Origin: JBKGYG01 sp046546235
GTDB taxonomy: Bacteria; Bacillota; Clostridia; Lachnospirales; DSM-24629
Reading direction: 5' to 3'
Assembly (NCBI GenBank): GCA_046546235.1
Contig: JBKGYG010000001.1
Span: 1-64,000 of the forward strand
DNA: 64,000 nt
Shown here: piece after piece, positions 45,819-56,634 of the stretch
Position numbering within the stretch: the first letter of the stretch is position 1
Layout of the letters: each line of letters begins with the position of its first letter
Notes under the pieces: model-generated
The model's database searches: none
Seen by the model: the letters and a program-made list of their open reading frames with translations, nothing else
What the model was told of the DNA's origin: nothing
Translations under genes and position numbers: made by a program

Positions 45819-47108
45819 TTATGAATTCAAAAACCCTTTATAATGTCTCATAAGCATTTGTGCTTCAATTTGCTTCACTGTCTCAAGAGCAACACCAACA
45901 ACGATTATTAACGATGTCCCGCCAAAAGAGAGTTGTTGTAAATGAAAAGCTCTTTCTAACCCTATTGGCAACAAAGAAATAAAAGCTAATCCAAGTGCTC
46001 CAACTAAAACTATATGACTAACAACTTTACTTAAGTATTCAACTGTTGGCTTTCCTGGTCTAATTCCAGGCACAAAACCACCATTCTTTTTCATATTATT
46101 AGCAACTTCAATTGGATTAAACGTTATTGATGTATAGAAGTATGCAAAGAATATGATAAGTAATCCATAAATTATAGCTCCGGATAAATTTCTATAATTC
46201 ATAAAGTTAAAGAAATTATACCAAAATCCATCTTCAGGTAGATTACCGGTTAGTTGTGCAATAACTGTTGGGAATTGAAGCAATGAACCTGCAAAAATAA
46301 CTGGAATAACACCTGCAGTATTTACTTTTAAAGGAATATGTGTTGATTGGCCTCCAACCATTTTTCTTCCTTGCATCTTTTTAGCATATTGTACTGGTAT
46401 TCTTCTTTCTCCGAGTTGTAATACAACAATAAAAGCAACCATAACTACAAGTATTATAAGTACAATTAATGCAAGTATTAATATTTCTATAAAACTTTTA
46501 TCTGACATTATTTGTTCATATATTTTTCTTAAGTCAATAGGTAATGTTGATAAAATATTTATAGTAATTATAAGTGATATTCCGTTTCCTACGCCTCTCT
46601 CTGTTATACGTTCACCTATCCACATTAAAAATGCAGTTCCTGCAACAAGAGATAAAGTAAACATAGCTACAGACCAAAAACCGTAATTTAGAATCATTCC
46701 TTGACGCCCAAAGCCAATTGCAGTAGCAAGTGCCTGAATAGTAGCTAAACCAATTGTAAAATACCGAGTATACTTAGCTATTTTCTTTCTACCCTCTTCG
46801 CCTTCTTTTTGCATCTCTTCTAGTTTTGGAATTGCAATAGTAAGAAGGTTCATAATAATTGACGCTGTAATGTATGGTATAATACCCATTGCAAAGATAG
46901 TCATATCTTGAAAGGAACCACCTGTCATAGCATTGAACAAGCTAAATATATCACTCTCTTGTTGAAACATATTTTTAATAATAGATGAGTCAACGCCAGG
47001 GACAAATATTTGCGCCCCTAAACGTATGACAACTAACATTAAAAGTGTATATAATATTTTGGATCTTAAATCTGGTATCTTAAAAGCATTTCTTAGTGTT
47101 TTAAACAT
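45819..47108 (-). CDS. secY: Preprotein translocase subunit SecY
   Basis: This 429-residue protein is the core channel of Sec export, with ten membrane helices. Landmarks are the plug-region RLGAQIFVPGVD near residue 30-40, GIMPYITASI-like GIIPYITASIIMNLL, GGNGISLII-type GVGNGISLIITINI and the C-terminal loop GFVPGIRPGKPTVEYLSKVV. It starts 3 bases after the rplO stop, in the usual spc-operon place. Confidence 0.98.
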   Translation of the reverse strand: MFKTLRNAFKIPDLRSKILYTLLMLVVIRLGAQIFVPGVDSSIIKNMFQQESDIFSLFNAMTGGSFQDMTIFAMGIIPYITASIIMNLLTIAIPKLEEMQKEGEEGRKKIAKYTRYFTIGLATIQALATAIGFGRQGMILNYGFWSVAMFTLSLVAGTAFLMWIGERITERGVGNGISLIITINILSTLPIDLRKIYEQIMSDKSFIEILILALIVLIILVVMVAFIVVLQLGERRIPVQYAKKMQGRKMVGGQSTHIPLKVNTAGVIPVIFAGSLLQFPTVIAQLTGNLPEDGFWYNFFNFMNYRNLSGAIIYGLLIIFFAYFYTSITFNPIEVANNMKKNGGFVPGIRPGKPTVEYLSKVVSHIVLVGALGLAFISLLPIGLERAFHLQQLSFGGTSLIIVVGVALETVKQIEAQMLMRHYKGFLNS

Positions 47109-47111
47109 AAA

Positions 47112-47552
47112 CTAAACCACCTCTGCTTTCCCGCCAGCGGCTTCAATTTTTTCTTTCGCACTTTTACTAAAAGCACTTACCTTAACAGTCAATTTCTTTT
47201 CCAATTCACCGTTACCAAGAATTTTCACGCCGTCTTTAGGGTTATTTATTACACCTTTTTCTTTCAGGCTATTAACATTAACTTCTGATCCATCGTCAAA
47301 GACATTTAATGCATTAACATTTATTGCAATTATTTCTTTTGTATTTCTATTAGTAAAGCCTTTTTTTGGTATTCTTCTTGCCAAGGGCATTTGTCCACCT
47401 TCAAAGCCAGGTCTTACACCACCACCGGAACGAGATTTTTGTCCATTATGTCCTCTGCCCGCTGTTTTACCATTACCGGACCCGTGTCCACGACCTTTTC
47501 TGAACTTTTTATCTCTTGATCCTTTTGCTGGTTTTAATTCTGTCAAATTCAT
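47112..47552 (-). CDS. rplO: 50S ribosomal protein L15 (uL15)
   Basis: The 146-residue late-assembly protein has a Gly/Arg/Lys-rich N-terminal extension ([20 protein letters not shown]) that threads into 23S rRNA, and [17 protein letters not shown]. It lies between rpmD and secY. AAGGAGG precedes the ATG. Confidence 0.98.
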   Translation of the reverse strand: MNLTELKPAKGSRDKKFRKGRGHGSGNGKTAGRGHNGQKSRSGGGVRPGFEGGQMPLARRIPKKGFTNRNTKEIIAINVNALNVFDDGSEVNVNSLKEKGVINNPKDGVKILGNGELEKKLTVKVSAFSKSAKEKIEAAGGKAEVV

Positions 47553-47581
47553 GTTAACACCTCCTTACTAAGTGCATTTTT

Positions 47582-47764
47582 CTATATTTCTTCAACTTTA
47601 ACCATATGGTTAATTTTTTCAACCATACCTCTTATGGCAGGATTATCTTGTTGTTCTACTGTCTTATGCATCTTTGTAAGTCCTAAAGCTTCTACTGTAG
47701 CTTTATGTTTAGGTATTGCACCTATAGTAGACTTAACTAATGTGATCTTTAATTTATTTGCCAT
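47582..47764 (-). CDS. rpmD: 50S ribosomal protein L30 (uL30)
   Basis: The 60-residue small form is typical of bacteria. LKITLVKSTIGAIPKHKATV and the NPAIRGMVEKINHMV tail match L30. It is tightly packed between rpsE and rplO. Confidence 0.97.
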   Translation of the reverse strand: MANKLKITLVKSTIGAIPKHKATVEALGLTKMHKTVEQQDNPAIRGMVEKINHMVKVEEI

Positions 47765-47778
47765 TTTGGTTTCCCTCC

Positions 47779-48288
47779 TTAACCTAATAGCTGTTCCACA
47801 GATTTCCCGCGAAGTTTAGCTACTTCTTCTGGAGTTTTTAACGCTTTTAATCCTTCTATTGTTGCTTTTACAACATTATTTTTATTATTAGATCCTAATG
47901 ATTTTGTACGTATATTTCTTATTCCTGCTAGCTCAAGAACAGCACGTGCTGGACCACCTGCTATAACTCCAGTACCTTCAGGTGCTCTTTTTAATAATAC
48001 TGATGCACTTCCAAAATTACCTTGATAATCATGAGGTATACTTCCGTTCTCATCAATTGGTACCTTAATAAGTTTTTTCTTAGCATCTTCTATGCCTTTT
48101 CGAATAGCATTTGGTATCTCTGTTGCTTTACCAACTCCTATTCCAACGTGTCCGTTTTCATCTCCTACAACTACTAATGTAGCAAAACGAAAATTACGTC
48201 CACCTTTTACTACTTTAGTGACACGTTTGATTGATACTACATTTTCTTTTAAGTCTAACTTACTAGCATCAATAATTTTACGATCCAT
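47779..48288 (-). CDS. rpsE: 30S ribosomal protein S5 (uS5)
   Basis: The 169-residue protein acts in decoding accuracy and mRNA unwinding at the entry channel. It has the N-terminal double-stranded-RNA-binding-like part ([20 protein letters not shown]) and [20 protein letters not shown]. The KGGR loop where spectinomycin resistance changes occur is unaltered. It lies between rplR and rpmD. Confidence 0.98.
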   Translation of the reverse strand: MDRKIIDASKLDLKENVVSIKRVTKVVKGGRNFRFATLVVVGDENGHVGIGVGKATEIPNAIRKGIEDAKKKLIKVPIDENGSIPHDYQGNFGSASVLLKRAPEGTGVIAGGPARAVLELAGIRNIRTKSLGSNNKNNVVKATIEGLKALKTPEEVAKLRGKSVEQLLG

Positions 48289-48305
48289 TATTTTCCCTCC
48301 TTGCT

Positions 48306-48674
48306 CTAAAATTCTAACCCAGCTTCTCTTGCTGAATCTGCTAATGCCTTTATCTTTCCGTGATAGATATATCCACCTCTATCAAATACAACTTTCTTTA
48401 TCCCTTTATCTAAAGCTCTTTTAGCTATAACTTCACCAACTAAATTTGCTGCTGCAACATTGTTTTTGTGTTCTACTTTTTCCTTTACTTCTTCTTCTAA
48501 AGTAGATGCTGCAACAATTGTATGTCCAATAGTGTCATCAATGATTTGTGCATACATATTACCATTACTTCTAAACACAGCTAAACGTGGCATATTAGAA
48601 GTTCCAATAATTTTATTACGAAGTTTTCTGTGTTTATTTTTACGAATTGATGCTTTTGAAGGTTTATTAATCAT
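48306..48674 (-). CDS. rplR: 50S ribosomal protein L18 (uL18)
   Basis: The 122-residue protein binds 5S rRNA. The basic N-terminus ([18 protein letters not shown]), [18 protein letters not shown] and the C-terminal [20 protein letters not shown] are canonical. It lies between rplF and rpsE. Confidence 0.98.
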   Translation of the reverse strand: MINKPSKASIRKNKHRKLRNKIIGTSNMPRLAVFRSNGNMYAQIIDDTIGHTIVAASTLEEEVKEKVEHKNNVAAANLVGEVIAKRALDKGIKKVVFDRGGYIYHGKIKALADSAREAGLEF

Positions 48675-48692
48675 ATGGATTTCACCCCTTTA

Positions 48693-49232
48693 CTATTTAC
48701 CAGTTTTTCCTTCTTTACGTTTAATAACTTCATCAATATACTTAATTCCTTTTCCTTTGTAAGGCTCAGGAGGTCTTTTGAAACGAATTTCAGCTGCAAA
48801 TTGACCTACTTTTTCTTTATCAATACCTTTGATAATAATTTTGTTTTGTCCTTCTAATTCAGAAGTAATACCTTCTGGATCATCCATCTCTACTGGATGT
48901 GAATATCCTAAAGATAATACTAGTTTTTTCCCTTGCTTTTGTGCTCTATAACCAACACCATTAATCTCGAGAACTTTTTGGAATCCATTTGTAACTCCTT
49001 CTACCATATTAGCAATTAAAGTTCTTGTTAATCCGTGTAATGATTTCATCTTTTTTAAATCATTTGGTCGAGTTACGACAACTTGATTATCTTCTATTTT
49101 TATATCCATATCAACAGGTAGTTGTTTTTCTAAAGACCCTTTTGGACCTTTTACTGCAATTGCATTTTTATCAAATAATTTCACTTCAACACCTGATGGA
49201 ATCGCTACTGGCAATTTCCCAATACGTGACAT
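48693..49232 (-). CDS. rplF: 50S ribosomal protein L6 (uL6)
   Basis: The 179-residue protein has two repeated L6 domains. It begins [17 protein letters not shown] and ends with the signature [19 protein letters not shown] that reaches the sarcin-ricin region. It lies between rpsH and rplR with a good ribosome site. Confidence 0.98.
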   Translation of the reverse strand: MSRIGKLPVAIPSGVEVKLFDKNAIAVKGPKGSLEKQLPVDMDIKIEDNQVVVTRPNDLKKMKSLHGLTRTLIANMVEGVTNGFQKVLEINGVGYRAQKQGKKLVLSLGYSHPVEMDDPEGITSELEGQNKIIIKGIDKEKVGQFAAEIRFKRPPEPYKGKGIKYIDEVIKRKEGKTGK

Positions 49233-49267
49233 AATCGCACCTCCTTATAATAATTATTCATCATTTT

Positions 49268-49669
49268 TTACCAAATAAACGCAACTACTTCTCCACCAAC
49301 TTCAAGGTTCCTTGCATCTTTATCACTTAGTACACCTTTATTAGTAGAAATTATTGCTGTTCCAAGTCCACCTAATACCTTTGGTAATTCGTTTTTACCA
49401 GCATATACTCTTAAACCCGGTTTAGATATTCTCTTAATACCTGTGATGATTTTTTGATTTTTATCTTTGCCGTATTTTAATTTAATACGAATTGTTTTAA
49501 TATGTCCGTCTTCAATCATTTCGTAACTTTTAACATACCCTTCCTTTTGAAGAATATCAGCTATAGCTACTTTCATTTTTGATGCAGGAATATCAACTGT
49601 ATCATGTTTAGCTGTATTAGCATTACGAACTCTTGTAAGCATATCTGCAATTGGATCACTCATTGTCAT
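49268..49669 (-). CDS. rpsH: 30S ribosomal protein S8 (uS8)
   Basis: The 133-residue central-domain organiser begins [20 protein letters not shown] and ends with the conserved [21 protein letters not shown] region. The first ATG is kept because GGAGG lies 8 bases before it. S8 is the spc-operon repressor in E. coli; no obvious S8 target hairpin was identified here. Confidence 0.98.
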   Translation of the reverse strand: MTMSDPIADMLTRVRNANTAKHDTVDIPASKMKVAIADILQKEGYVKSYEMIEDGHIKTIRIKLKYGKDKNQKIITGIKRISKPGLRVYAGKNELPKVLGGLGTAIISTNKGVLSDKDARNLEVGGEVVAFIW

Positions 49670-49699
49670 TGCTATTGCCTCCTTCCTTTTTTCAACCTT

Positions 49700-49885
49700 T
49701 TACCAGCTTGCTTTTTTAACACCTGGAATTTGTCCTTTATAAGCTAATTCGCGGAAACAGATTCTGCAAATACCATATTTTCTTAAATATCCATGTGGTC
49801 GTCCACAGATTCTACAACGATTATATGCTCTTGATGAAAACTTAGCTTTACGTTGTTGTTTAATTTTCATAGACTTTTTGGCCAT
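49700..49885 (-). CDS. rpsN: 30S ribosomal protein S14, zinc-binding short form (uS14)
   Basis: The 61-residue protein has CRICGRP...CRICFREL, two CxxC pairs that bind zinc. This is the short Gram-positive type Z rather than the 89-101-residue zinc-free form. It lies between rplE and rpsH in the normal order. Confidence 0.98.
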   Translation of the reverse strand: MAKKSMKIKQQRKAKFSSRAYNRCRICGRPHGYLRKYGICRICFRELAYKGQIPGVKKASW

Positions 49886-49899
49886 GGAATCCCTCCTAA

Positions 49900-50439
49900 C
49901 TATTTTCTAAATGGCATACCAAACAATGATAATAGTTCACGAGCTTCTTCATCTGAATTCGAAGTAGTAACAAATATTATGTCCATACCTCTAACTTTAT
50001 CAATTTTGTCATACTCAATTTCTGGGAATATTAGTTGTTCTTTTATACCTAAAGCGTAATTACCTCTGCCATCAAAAGCATTTGGATTTACTCCTCTAAA
50101 GTCACGTACTCGAGGTAAAGCTAAATTAATTAAACGATCAATAAAATCATACATTCTCTTTCCTCTAAGTGTAACTTTTGTTCCAATAGGCATTCCTTCT
50201 CTTACTTTAAATGCTGCTACAGACTTTTTAGCTTTTGTAATTATAGGTTTTTGGCCTGCTATAGTCTCTAAATCTTTAACTGCTGAATCTAGAACTTTTG
50301 CATTTTCTTTAGCTTCGCCAACTCCCATATTTATAACTACCTTTTCAATTTTAGGAACAGCTAATTTATTTGTATATCCGAACTTTTTAATCATAGAATC
50401 AACTATTTCATTATCATACAGTTCTCTTAATCTATTCAT
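49900..50439 (-). CDS. rplE: 50S ribosomal protein L5 (uL5)
   Basis: The 179-residue 5S rRNA-binding protein contacts P-site tRNA. Family strings are [39 protein letters not shown] and [17 protein letters not shown]. It lies between rplX and rpsN. Confidence 0.98.
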   Translation of the reverse strand: MNRLRELYDNEIVDSMIKKFGYTNKLAVPKIEKVVINMGVGEAKENAKVLDSAVKDLETIAGQKPIITKAKKSVAAFKVREGMPIGTKVTLRGKRMYDFIDRLINLALPRVRDFRGVNPNAFDGRGNYALGIKEQLIFPEIEYDKIDKVRGMDIIFVTTSNSDEEARELLSLFGMPFRK

Positions 50440-50461
50440 TTAAATGACCTCCTCTCCTGTA

Positions 50462-50788
50462 TTAATCTATAACTTCACCAGTAGACTTAGCAATACGAAC
50501 TTTTTTTACTTGGCCATTCTTACCTTCAACTGTTTTTACTCCAAGTCTAGTAGGTTTTCCTTTATGAACATACATTACATTTGATACATCGATAGGTCTT
50601 TCTTGATGAACAATCCCACCTTGCTGATTTCCTGCACTTGGTTTAGCATGTTTTGTCATCATATTTAAACCTTCAATAAAAACACGATTATTTTTTCTAT
50701 CTACTCTAATTACTTTACCTTCTTTAGTTTTATCTTCACCAGCAATAATACGAACTGTATCACCTGATTTAATTAATATCTTAGCCAT
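50462..50788 (-). CDS. rplX: 50S ribosomal protein L24 (uL24)
   Basis: The 108-residue assembly-initiator protein has an N-terminal KOW domain (IKSGDTVRIIAGEDKTKEGK) and GIVHQERPIDVSNVMYV. It lies 14 bases after rplN. Confidence 0.98.
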   Translation of the reverse strand: MAKILIKSGDTVRIIAGEDKTKEGKVIRVDRKNNRVFIEGLNMMTKHAKPSAGNQQGGIVHQERPIDVSNVMYVHKGKPTRLGVKTVEGKNGQVKKVRIAKSTGEVID

Positions 50789-50801
50789 GAGTTACACCTC
50801 C

Positions 50802-51170
50802 TTATAATACTTCTGGTGCTAATGATAAGATTTTCATATATTTTTTTTCTCTTAACTCTCTAGCAACAGGCCCAAAAATACGAGTACCTCTTGGGTTTTT
50901 ATCTTCCTTTATTAATACCGCTGCATTTTCATCGAATTTTATATATGAACCGTCTTTACGACGTACACCTTTTTTTGTTCTAACTACTACGGCTTTTACT
51001 ACTTCTCCTTTTTTTACAACACCTCCTGGTGTTGCATCTTTAACAGAAGCAATAATTACGTCACCAACATTTGCATATCTTCTTGTTGAACCACCTAAAA
51101 CTCTTATGCAAAGCAACTCCTTCGCACCAGTGTTATCGGCAACTTTTAATCTTGATTCCTGTTGAACCAT
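50802..51170 (-). CDS. rplN: 50S ribosomal protein L14 (uL14)
   Basis: The 122-residue interface protein begins [19 protein letters not shown] and ends [20 protein letters not shown]. It contacts the 30S subunit. It lies between rpsQ and rplX. Confidence 0.98.
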   Translation of the reverse strand: MVQQESRLKVADNTGAKELLCIRVLGGSTRRYANVGDVIIASVKDATPGGVVKKGEVVKAVVVRTKKGVRRKDGSYIKFDENAAVLIKEDKNPRGTRIFGPVARELREKKYMKILSLAPEVL

Positions 51171-51195
51171 GGATTAACCCTCCTTTTTGCAAAAG

Positions 51196-51453
51196 CTATT
51201 TTGCTTTCTCGATAATTTCTACAAGTCTCCATCTTTTTTGTTTTGATAATGGTCTTGTTTCCATTACTCTAACTCTATCGCCTGTACGACAATCGTTCTT
51301 TTCGTCGTGCGCTTTTAATTTATACGTTCTTTTAACAACTTTTCCGTATAGTGGATGTTTTAAATTGTTTTCTACAGCAACAACTATTGTTTTATCCATT
51401 TTATCACTAACAACTTTACCTACTCTTACTTTTCTAAGGTTTCTATCTGCCAC
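51196..51453 (-). CDS. rpsQ: 30S ribosomal protein S17 (uS17)
   Basis: The protein has 85 residues when started at GTG 51453, with GGGAGG 7 bases before it. This gives [20 protein letters not shown], the usual N-terminus. A longer reading from 51525 would run through rpmC and is rejected. The OB-fold motif [16 protein letters not shown] is intact. Confidence 0.96.
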   Translation of the reverse strand: MADRNLRKVRVGKVVSDKMDKTIVVAVENNLKHPLYGKVVKRTYKLKAHDEKNDCRTGDRVRVMETRPLSKQKRWRLVEIIEKAK

Positions 51454-51475
51454 ATCAATTCCTCCCTTCCGGACT

Positions 51476-51685
51476 TTAGTTTGTAGCCTTTGCTTTCTCA
51501 GTGATAATTGTTTGTATTCTAGCAATGTTCTTTCTTACATCCTTAATTCTACTAGTATTGTCAAGCTGATTTGTTGCATTTTGAAATCTTAAATTAAATA
51601 ATTCTTTTTTAGCAGCAACTAATTCTTTTTCAAGCTCTGATGTAGATTGTTCCCTTAAATTCGAAACATACTTAGCTCTTTTCAC
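51476..51685 (-). CDS. rpmC: 50S ribosomal protein L29 (uL29)
   Basis: The 69-residue two-helix protein lies near the exit tunnel. It has [20 protein letters not shown] and [12 protein letters not shown]. The likely start is GTG 51685, 8 bases after AAGGCGG; an upstream GTG at 51694 falls in the ribosome site. It overlaps the end of rplP by 14 bases, which suggests coupling. Confidence 0.94.
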   Translation of the reverse strand: MKRAKYVSNLREQSTSELEKELVAAKKELFNLRFQNATNQLDNTSRIKDVRKNIARIQTIITEKAKATN

Positions 51686-52112
51686 TGTTATCACCGCCTT
51701 CTAGTTCTGCACGAGAAACCACTTTGCATTTTAATGGTAACTTGTGAATTGCTAATCGTAAAGCTTCTTTAGCAACATCTTCTGACACCCCAGATATCTC
51801 GAACATAATACGACCTGGTTTAACAACTGCAACCCAATATTCAGGTGATCCTTTACCTTTACCCATTCTAGTTTCAGCTGGTTTTTCAGTTACTGGTTTG
51901 TCAGGGAATATTTTAATCCAAACTTTTCCACCACGTTTTATATGACGAGTCATAGCTATACGAGCTGCTTCGATTTGGTTTGAAGTAATCCAACTTGCCT
52001 CCATAGCAACTATACCGTATTCACCATAAGTAATTTTATTACCACGCGTCGCTTTACCTTTCATATTTCCGCGAAATTGTTTACGACGTTTAACTCTTTT
52101 TGGCATTAACAT
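51672..52112 (-). CDS. rplP: 50S ribosomal protein L16 (uL16)
   Basis: The 146-residue protein lies close to the A site. It has the start [19 protein letters not shown], then [20 protein letters not shown], where the conserved Arg (81 in E. coli) lies. It sits between rpsC and rpmC. Confidence 0.98.
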   Translation of the reverse strand: MLMPKRVKRRKQFRGNMKGKATRGNKITYGEYGIVAMEASWITSNQIEAARIAMTRHIKRGGKVWIKIFPDKPVTEKPAETRMGKGKGSPEYWVAVVKPGRIMFEISGVSEDVAKEALRLAIHKLPLKCKVVSRAELEGGDNSEKS

Positions 52113-52114
52113 TA

Positions 52115-52768
52115 TTATTCTCTCCCTTCCTTTTTATCTTGACCTGGAAGAACTTCACCATGATATATCCATACCTTTACTCCAATTTTACCATATGTTG
52201 TATCAGCTTCTGCAAATCCATAATCTATATCAGCGCGAAGTGTTTGCAAAGGTATATTACCTTCACTGTAATGCTCAGTTCTTGCCATCTCAGCTCCACC
52301 TAAACGACCAGATACAGCTACTTTAATACCTTTTGCACCTGATTTCATAGTTCTTCCCATTGCTTGTTTCATAGCTCTACGGAAAGATATACGATTCTCT
52401 AATGAAAGAGCAACACCTTCTGATACTAATTGAGCATCCTTTTCTGGTCTTTTAATTTCAACAACATTAATAATAACTTTTTTATCTGTATTAGCTTGTA
52501 ACTCTTTTCTCAAAGCTTCTATAGATGTACCGCCTCTACCAATAACAATTCCTGGTTTTGCTGTATATAAAGATATTCTGATTCTTTCTGAAGCTCTTTC
52601 TATTTCTATTCTTGAAATACCAGCTGTATATAATTTGTTTTTTATGAATTCCCTCAACTTATAATCTTCTACAAGTAAGTCTGCAAAATCTTTATCAGCG
52701 TACCATTTCGAATCCCAATCTTTGATTACGCCAACTCTTAAACCGTGAGGATTAACTTTTTGACCCAT
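52115..52768 (-). CDS. rpsC: 30S ribosomal protein S3 (uS3)
   Basis: The 217-residue protein lies at the mRNA entry tunnel. It has an N-terminal KH domain with GXXG ([19 protein letters not shown], about 73-91) and a C-terminal [14 protein letters not shown]. It lies 2 bases before rplP on the minus strand. Confidence 0.98.
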   Translation of the reverse strand: MGQKVNPHGLRVGVIKDWDSKWYADKDFADLLVEDYKLREFIKNKLYTAGISRIEIERASERIRISLYTAKPGIVIGRGGTSIEALRKELQANTDKKVIINVVEIKRPEKDAQLVSEGVALSLENRISFRRAMKQAMGRTMKSGAKGIKVAVSGRLGGAEMARTEHYSEGNIPLQTLRADIDYGFAEADTTYGKIGVKVWIYHGEVLPGQDKKEGRE

Positions 52769-52779
52769 TCTTTACCTCC

Positions 52780-53166
52780 TTATCTTTCATTAAGAATTAT
52801 AGTAATATGACTTGTTTTCTTTTCTATTCTAAAAGCTCTACCTTGAGCTCTTGGTCTAATTCTCTTCATTGTTGGTCCTTTGTTTGCATAACATTCTTCA
52901 ATGTATAAGTCTTCCTTATTCATACCATTATTATTTTCCGCATTTGCTACCGCTGATTCTAATAGCTTTTCAATAACTTTTGCACCTTTTCTAGGTGTAT
53001 ATGCTAAAATGCCAAGCGCACTTGTAACATCTTTACCTCTTATAGAATCTAAAACAAACTTAGCTTTTGATGCGGAAACCCTTGCAAAAGATAATTTTGC
53101 CTTAGGTCTAGTATCTTTGTCTGCATTTCTTGCTCTCTTAATCTGTGATCTATGACCTTTTGCCAT
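52780..53166 (-). CDS. rplV: 50S ribosomal protein L22 (uL22)
   Basis: The 128-residue protein's long beta hairpin lines the exit tunnel. AKLSFARVSASKAKFVLDSI and the hairpin KGPTMKRIRPRAQGRAFRIEK are intact, with no macrolide-resistance deletion. The ATG at 53166 is chosen because AAAGGAGG precedes it at the right spacing; the TTG reading from 53184 lies in the site. Confidence 0.97.
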   Translation of the reverse strand: MAKGHRSQIKRARNADKDTRPKAKLSFARVSASKAKFVLDSIRGKDVTSALGILAYTPRKGAKVIEKLLESAVANAENNNGMNKEDLYIEECYANKGPTMKRIRPRAQGRAFRIEKKTSHITIILNER

Positions 53167-53201
53167 GGTAAGACCTCCTTTCAATGTTTCCTATCTCATT
53201 A

Positions 53202-53483
53202 TTAACGAAGTTTTGATTTCTTTTCGTCTTTTCCGTGACCTCTATATGTTCTTGTTAAAACAAATTCTCCTAATTTGTGTCCGACCATATCTTCTGTTAT
53301 ATAAACTGGTACATGCTTCCTACCATCATGAACTGCAATTGTATGCCCTACCATTTCAGGAAAAACTGTAGATCGGCGTGACCATGTTTTTATAACTTGT
53401 TTATCTCCACTTTTGTTCAATGCTTTTATTTTTTTAAGCAAGGATTCATCAGCGAATGGTCCTTTTTTTAGTGATCGAGCCAT
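53202..53483 (-). CDS. rpsS: 30S ribosomal protein S19 (uS19)
   Basis: The 93-residue head protein binds 16S rRNA with S13. [19 protein letters not shown] and the [17 protein letters not shown] tail are canonical. It lies between rplB and rplV. Confidence 0.98.
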   Translation of the reverse strand: MARSLKKGPFADESLLKKIKALNKSGDKQVIKTWSRRSTVFPEMVGHTIAVHDGRKHVPVYITEDMVGHKLGEFVLTRTYRGHGKDEKKSKLR

Positions 53484-53523
53484 AACGTACTAACCTCCTT
53501 ATACGAATCTAATATAGGAATAC

Positions 53524-54357
53524 TTACTTCTTAGTTCTTTTTCTAACGATATATTTGTCAGAATATTTATTTTTCTTCCTTGTCTTAAGTCCTAATGCAG
53601 GCTTACCCCAAGGTGTCATTGGACTTGGACGTCCAACTGGCGCTTTACCTTCTCCACCACCATGTGGATGATCATTAGGGTTCATAACAGAACCTCTAAC
53701 TGTTGGGCGAATTCCCATATGACGCTTACGTCCTGCTTTACCAACTGTAATTAACTCATGATCAATATTTCCAACTTGGCCTATAGTTGCACGACATTTT
53801 ATTGGGACATGTCTCATTTCCCCAGAAGGCAATCTTAATGTAGCGTATTTTCCTTCCTTAGCCATCAACTGAGCTACATTACCTGCTGCTCTAACTAACT
53901 GACCACCTTTTCCAGGTATCAATTCAATATTATGAATATTTGTACCTACTGGAATATTTTCAAGAGGCAAAGAATTTCCTGCCTTTATTTCTGCATCTTT
54001 TCCACTCATCACTTTGTTGCCTTTTTTTAATCCAACTGGTGCCAAAATATATCTTTTTTCACCATCTACATATTGTAATAAGGCAATATTTGAAGATCTA
54101 TTTGGATCATATTCTATGCCAAGAACTACTGCAGGTATTCCATCTTTATTTCTTTTGAAATCTATTATTCTATATTTCTTTCTTGTTCCACCACCACGAT
54201 GTCTAACAGTTATTTTCCCTTGATTATTACGACCAGAATTTTTCTTTAGTGTTACTGTTAAAGACTTTTCAGGTGTCTTTTTAGTAACTTCTTCAAAGGA
54301 AGAAACTGTCATATGTCTTCTTGACGGTGTATATGGGCTATATGATTTAACTCCCAT
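53524..54357 (-). CDS. rplB: 50S ribosomal protein L2 (uL2)
   Basis: The 277-residue protein is essential for peptidyl transfer and subunit joining. [17 protein letters not shown] starts it, and the C-terminal [17 protein letters not shown] contains the conserved His (229 in E. coli) near the active centre. The start is ATG 54357, 8 bases after AAAGGAG; the reading from 54387 lies upstream of the site. Confidence 0.98.
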   Translation of the reverse strand: MGVKSYSPYTPSRRHMTVSSFEEVTKKTPEKSLTVTLKKNSGRNNQGKITVRHRGGGTRKKYRIIDFKRNKDGIPAVVLGIEYDPNRSSNIALLQYVDGEKRYILAPVGLKKGNKVMSGKDAEIKAGNSLPLENIPVGTNIHNIELIPGKGGQLVRAAGNVAQLMAKEGKYATLRLPSGEMRHVPIKCRATIGQVGNIDHELITVGKAGRKRHMGIRPTVRGSVMNPNDHPHGGGEGKAPVGRPSPMTPWGKPALGLKTRKKNKYSDKYIVRKRTKK

Positions 54358-54410
54358 GGTTTTCACTCCTTTCAATAGTATATCCAACGCTTCCTAGCGT
54401 ATTGTATTTA

Positions 54411-54710
54411 TTACATGCCTTCAAAAATATCAATGTCTTTACTGTCTTCTGTTAACTGCACAATAGCCTTTTTAGTCTTAGCAGTAAAACCCATTGTCAT
54501 TCCTCTTCTTTTCTGCTTACCTTTTTTGTTACTAGTATTAACTTTTTGTACTTTTGTTCCTTCAAACATTTTTTCTACTGCTTCTTTTATTTGTACCTTA
54601 TTAGCCTCTGGATGAACCAAAAAAATGTATTTTTTTTCACCCATAACTTCCATACTTTTTTCAGTTACTACAGGTTTGAGGATTATATCATAATATTTTA
54701 AATCTGCCAT
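54411..54710 (-). CDS. rplW: 50S ribosomal protein L23 (uL23)
   Basis: The 99-residue exit-site protein forms part of the docking place for trigger factor and SRP. YYDIILKPVVTEKSMEVM and HPEANKVQIKEAVEKMFE are family landmarks. Its start overlaps the rplD stop by one base. Confidence 0.97.
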   Translation of the reverse strand: MADLKYYDIILKPVVTEKSMEVMGEKKYIFLVHPEANKVQIKEAVEKMFEGTKVQKVNTSNKKGKQKRRGMTMGFTAKTKKAIVQLTEDSKDIDIFEGM

Positions 54711-55330
54711 TATGCGTACACCTCCTCGATTGTACCAACGGCATCTTTAGTAAGAATAAATGTATCGTACTTTAAGATGTCGTATACATTAATAGAGTTT
54801 GTTAATACAGTTTTTACATTGGGTATATTTCTTGCTGATAATGTGACATTATTATCTTTTTCATTTAATACCACTAATGCTTTATTTACTTTTAAGCTAT
54901 CTAAAACTGCTTTCATTTTTTTTGTTTTGATTTCATCTAAATTTAATTCATCAATTACTATTAACTTTTGTTCCTGGACTTTTGAAGTTAATGCAGATCT
55001 TAAAGCTACTCTCTTAGCTTTTTTGTTAAGTTTAAATGAATAATCTCTTGGTTTTGGAGCAAAAACAACACCACCACCCGTCCATTGAGGTGATCTTATA
55101 GACCCTTGTCTAGCACGTCCTGTTCCTTTCTGTCTCCAGGGTTTTCTTCCACCTCCACGAACTTCTGCTCGTGTTTTTGCACTTTGTGTTCCTTGACGTT
55201 TATTAGCAAGTTGCTGAACTACTGATAAATGCATTAGGTGTTCATTTACCTCTACACCAAATACAGCATCATTTAATTCAATTTCTCCAACTTGTTTACC
55301 TTCCATATTGTAAACAGATACTGTCGCCAT
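54710..55330 (-). CDS. rplD: 50S ribosomal protein L4 (uL4)
   Basis: The 206-residue protein's loop lines the exit tunnel ([18 protein letters not shown], about 60-77). L4 is the autoregulator of the S10 operon in E. coli, which makes it the prime candidate ligand for the structured leader before rpsJ here. It lies between rplC and rplW. Confidence 0.98.
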   Translation of the reverse strand: MATVSVYNMEGKQVGEIELNDAVFGVEVNEHLMHLSVVQQLANKRQGTQSAKTRAEVRGGGRKPWRQKGTGRARQGSIRSPQWTGGGVVFAPKPRDYSFKLNKKAKRVALRSALTSKVQEQKLIVIDELNLDEIKTKKMKAVLDSLKVNKALVVLNEKDNNVTLSARNIPNVKTVLTNSINVYDILKYDTFILTKDAVGTIEEVYA

Positions 55331-55359
55331 CTGTATTCCTCCTTCCTTACAAATGTTAA

Positions 55360-55989
55360 TTAGGCTTTCACACTTTCTTTAAGTGTTACTACAGTTCTTT
55401 TTGGTCCTGGTACAGCACCTTTAACAAGAATTAAATTCTTTTCGGCATCTATTTTTACTATTTCAAGATTTTGTATTGTCACTTGCTCATTTCCCATTTG
55501 TCCTGGTAATTTTTTGCCTTTAAATACTTTGCCTGGAAATGCTGATGCCCCCATAGAACCAGGCCTACGGTGATACTTAGAACCATGAGCCATAGGGCCT
55601 CTTGACATACCATGTCTTTTTATTGCACCTTGGAATCCTTTACCTTTTGAGATACCAGTTACATCGATTTTATCTCCTTCTGCAAAGATATCTGCCTTAA
55701 TTTCTTGTCCTAATTGGTATTCATTAGCATTATCTAATCTAAATTCTTTTATAAATCTTTTGTATGAAACGCCTGCTTTATCAAAATGACCTTTTTGCGG
55801 TTTGTTCATAAGATTTTCTTTCTTATCATCAAAACCTACTTGAACTGAATTATATCCGTCATTTTCAACTGTCTTAACTTGTGTTATTTCACAAGGACCT
55901 GCTACTAAAACTGTAACAGGGATAAGTGCTCCATTTTCATCAAAAATCTGTGTCATACCAACTTTTTTTGCTATAATTCCTTTTTTCAT
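55360..55989 (-). CDS. rplC: 50S ribosomal protein L3 (uL3)
   Basis: The 209-residue assembly-initiator protein has [20 protein letters not shown] at the N-terminus and a central loop with [20 protein letters not shown] that reaches the peptidyl transferase centre. It lies 102 bases after rpsJ, a somewhat long spacer without a clear promoter. Confidence 0.98.
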   Translation of the reverse strand: MKKGIIAKKVGMTQIFDENGALIPVTVLVAGPCEITQVKTVENDGYNSVQVGFDDKKENLMNKPQKGHFDKAGVSYKRFIKEFRLDNANEYQLGQEIKADIFAEGDKIDVTGISKGKGFQGAIKRHGMSRGPMAHGSKYHRRPGSMGASAFPGKVFKGKKLPGQMGNEQVTIQNLEIVKIDAEKNLILVKGAVPGPKRTVVTLKESVKA

Positions 55990-56091
55990 CTTTACACCTC
56001 CTAATAATCTACAGCGGATTACACTTTAATGTAATCATCCTAGATGGTTTATAAAATTTCAAATGAAACTTTTTATATAAACCCTAAAGGA

Positions 56092-56403
56092 CTATTTCAT
56101 ATCTACTTTAATGTCTACCCCAGCAGGTAGCTCAAGTCTCATTAATGCATCAACAGTTTTTGCTGTTGGCATTATAATGTCAATAAGTCTTTTATGTGTT
56201 CTTTGTTCAAACTGTTCTCTGGAGTCTTTGTATTTGTGAACTGCTCTAAGTATTGTAACTACTTCTTTTCTTGTAGGTAATGGAATTGGTCCACTTACTT
56301 GTGCTCCAGTCTTCTTAGCTGTTTCGATAATCTTAACCGCACTTTGGTCGATTAATTGATGATCATAAGCTTTTAAATTAATTCTCATTTTTTGACTTGC
56401 CAT
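56092..56403 (-). CDS. rpsJ: 30S ribosomal protein S10 (uS10 / NusE)
   Basis: The 103-residue 30S head protein is also the NusE subunit of transcription antitermination complexes. [20 protein letters not shown] and [16 protein letters not shown] are canonical. It is the first gene of the S10 operon, with GGAGG 13-17 bases before the ATG and a highly structured leader of about 220 bases. Confidence 0.98.
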   Translation of the reverse strand: MASQKMRINLKAYDHQLIDQSAVKIIETAKKTGAQVSGPIPLPTRKEVVTILRAVHKYKDSREQFEQRTHKRLIDIIMPTAKTVDALMRLELPAGVDIKVDMK

Positions 56404-56630
56404 AAAAAAAGTCGCCTCCTTTTCGCACTTTATTATCAGTACGACAAGTGGTGACTGTACATCCTTCCGTGTGTATCTTAATACACCCCGAATTTACTCT
56501 TTGCGTTAACTGCATTGAATATATTGTACAGTGACTTGTCGCCAGTTTCATTGAACTTGACATTCGCTCTGTGGAATTCCCTGCATATTGCAGCAACCTC
56601 ACACATCTTAGCTATCAATGTCACAACATT
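56404..56630 (-). promoter_or_regulatory. Structured leader of the S10 operon
   Basis: The minus-strand RNA can form a long-range helix: 56525-56543 (GGCGACAAGTCACTGTACA on the minus strand) pairs with 56442-56461 over two 8-bp blocks. The helix encloses a GTGTAT-CTTA-ATACAC hairpin at 56471-56486. A CTGCA-ATA-TGCAG hairpin at 56581-56593 stands before it. A competing small stem (GTC AAGTT...AACT GGC GAC) uses the same 5' strand, so two exclusive folds are possible. This is the layout expected for ribosomal-protein feedback, with L4 as the natural candidate. Confidence 0.6.
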
Positions 56631-56634
56631 ACAT

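Noticed and set aside
51071..51592. A 173-codon plus-strand frame opposite rplN, rpsQ and rpmC
   Set aside because: It is antisense to three certain ribosomal genes and has no family resemblance.
56378..56602. A 74-codon reading frame across the S10 leader
   Set aside because: It overlaps the rpsJ start and its ribosome site, has an odd composition, and is explained by the structured leader RNA.
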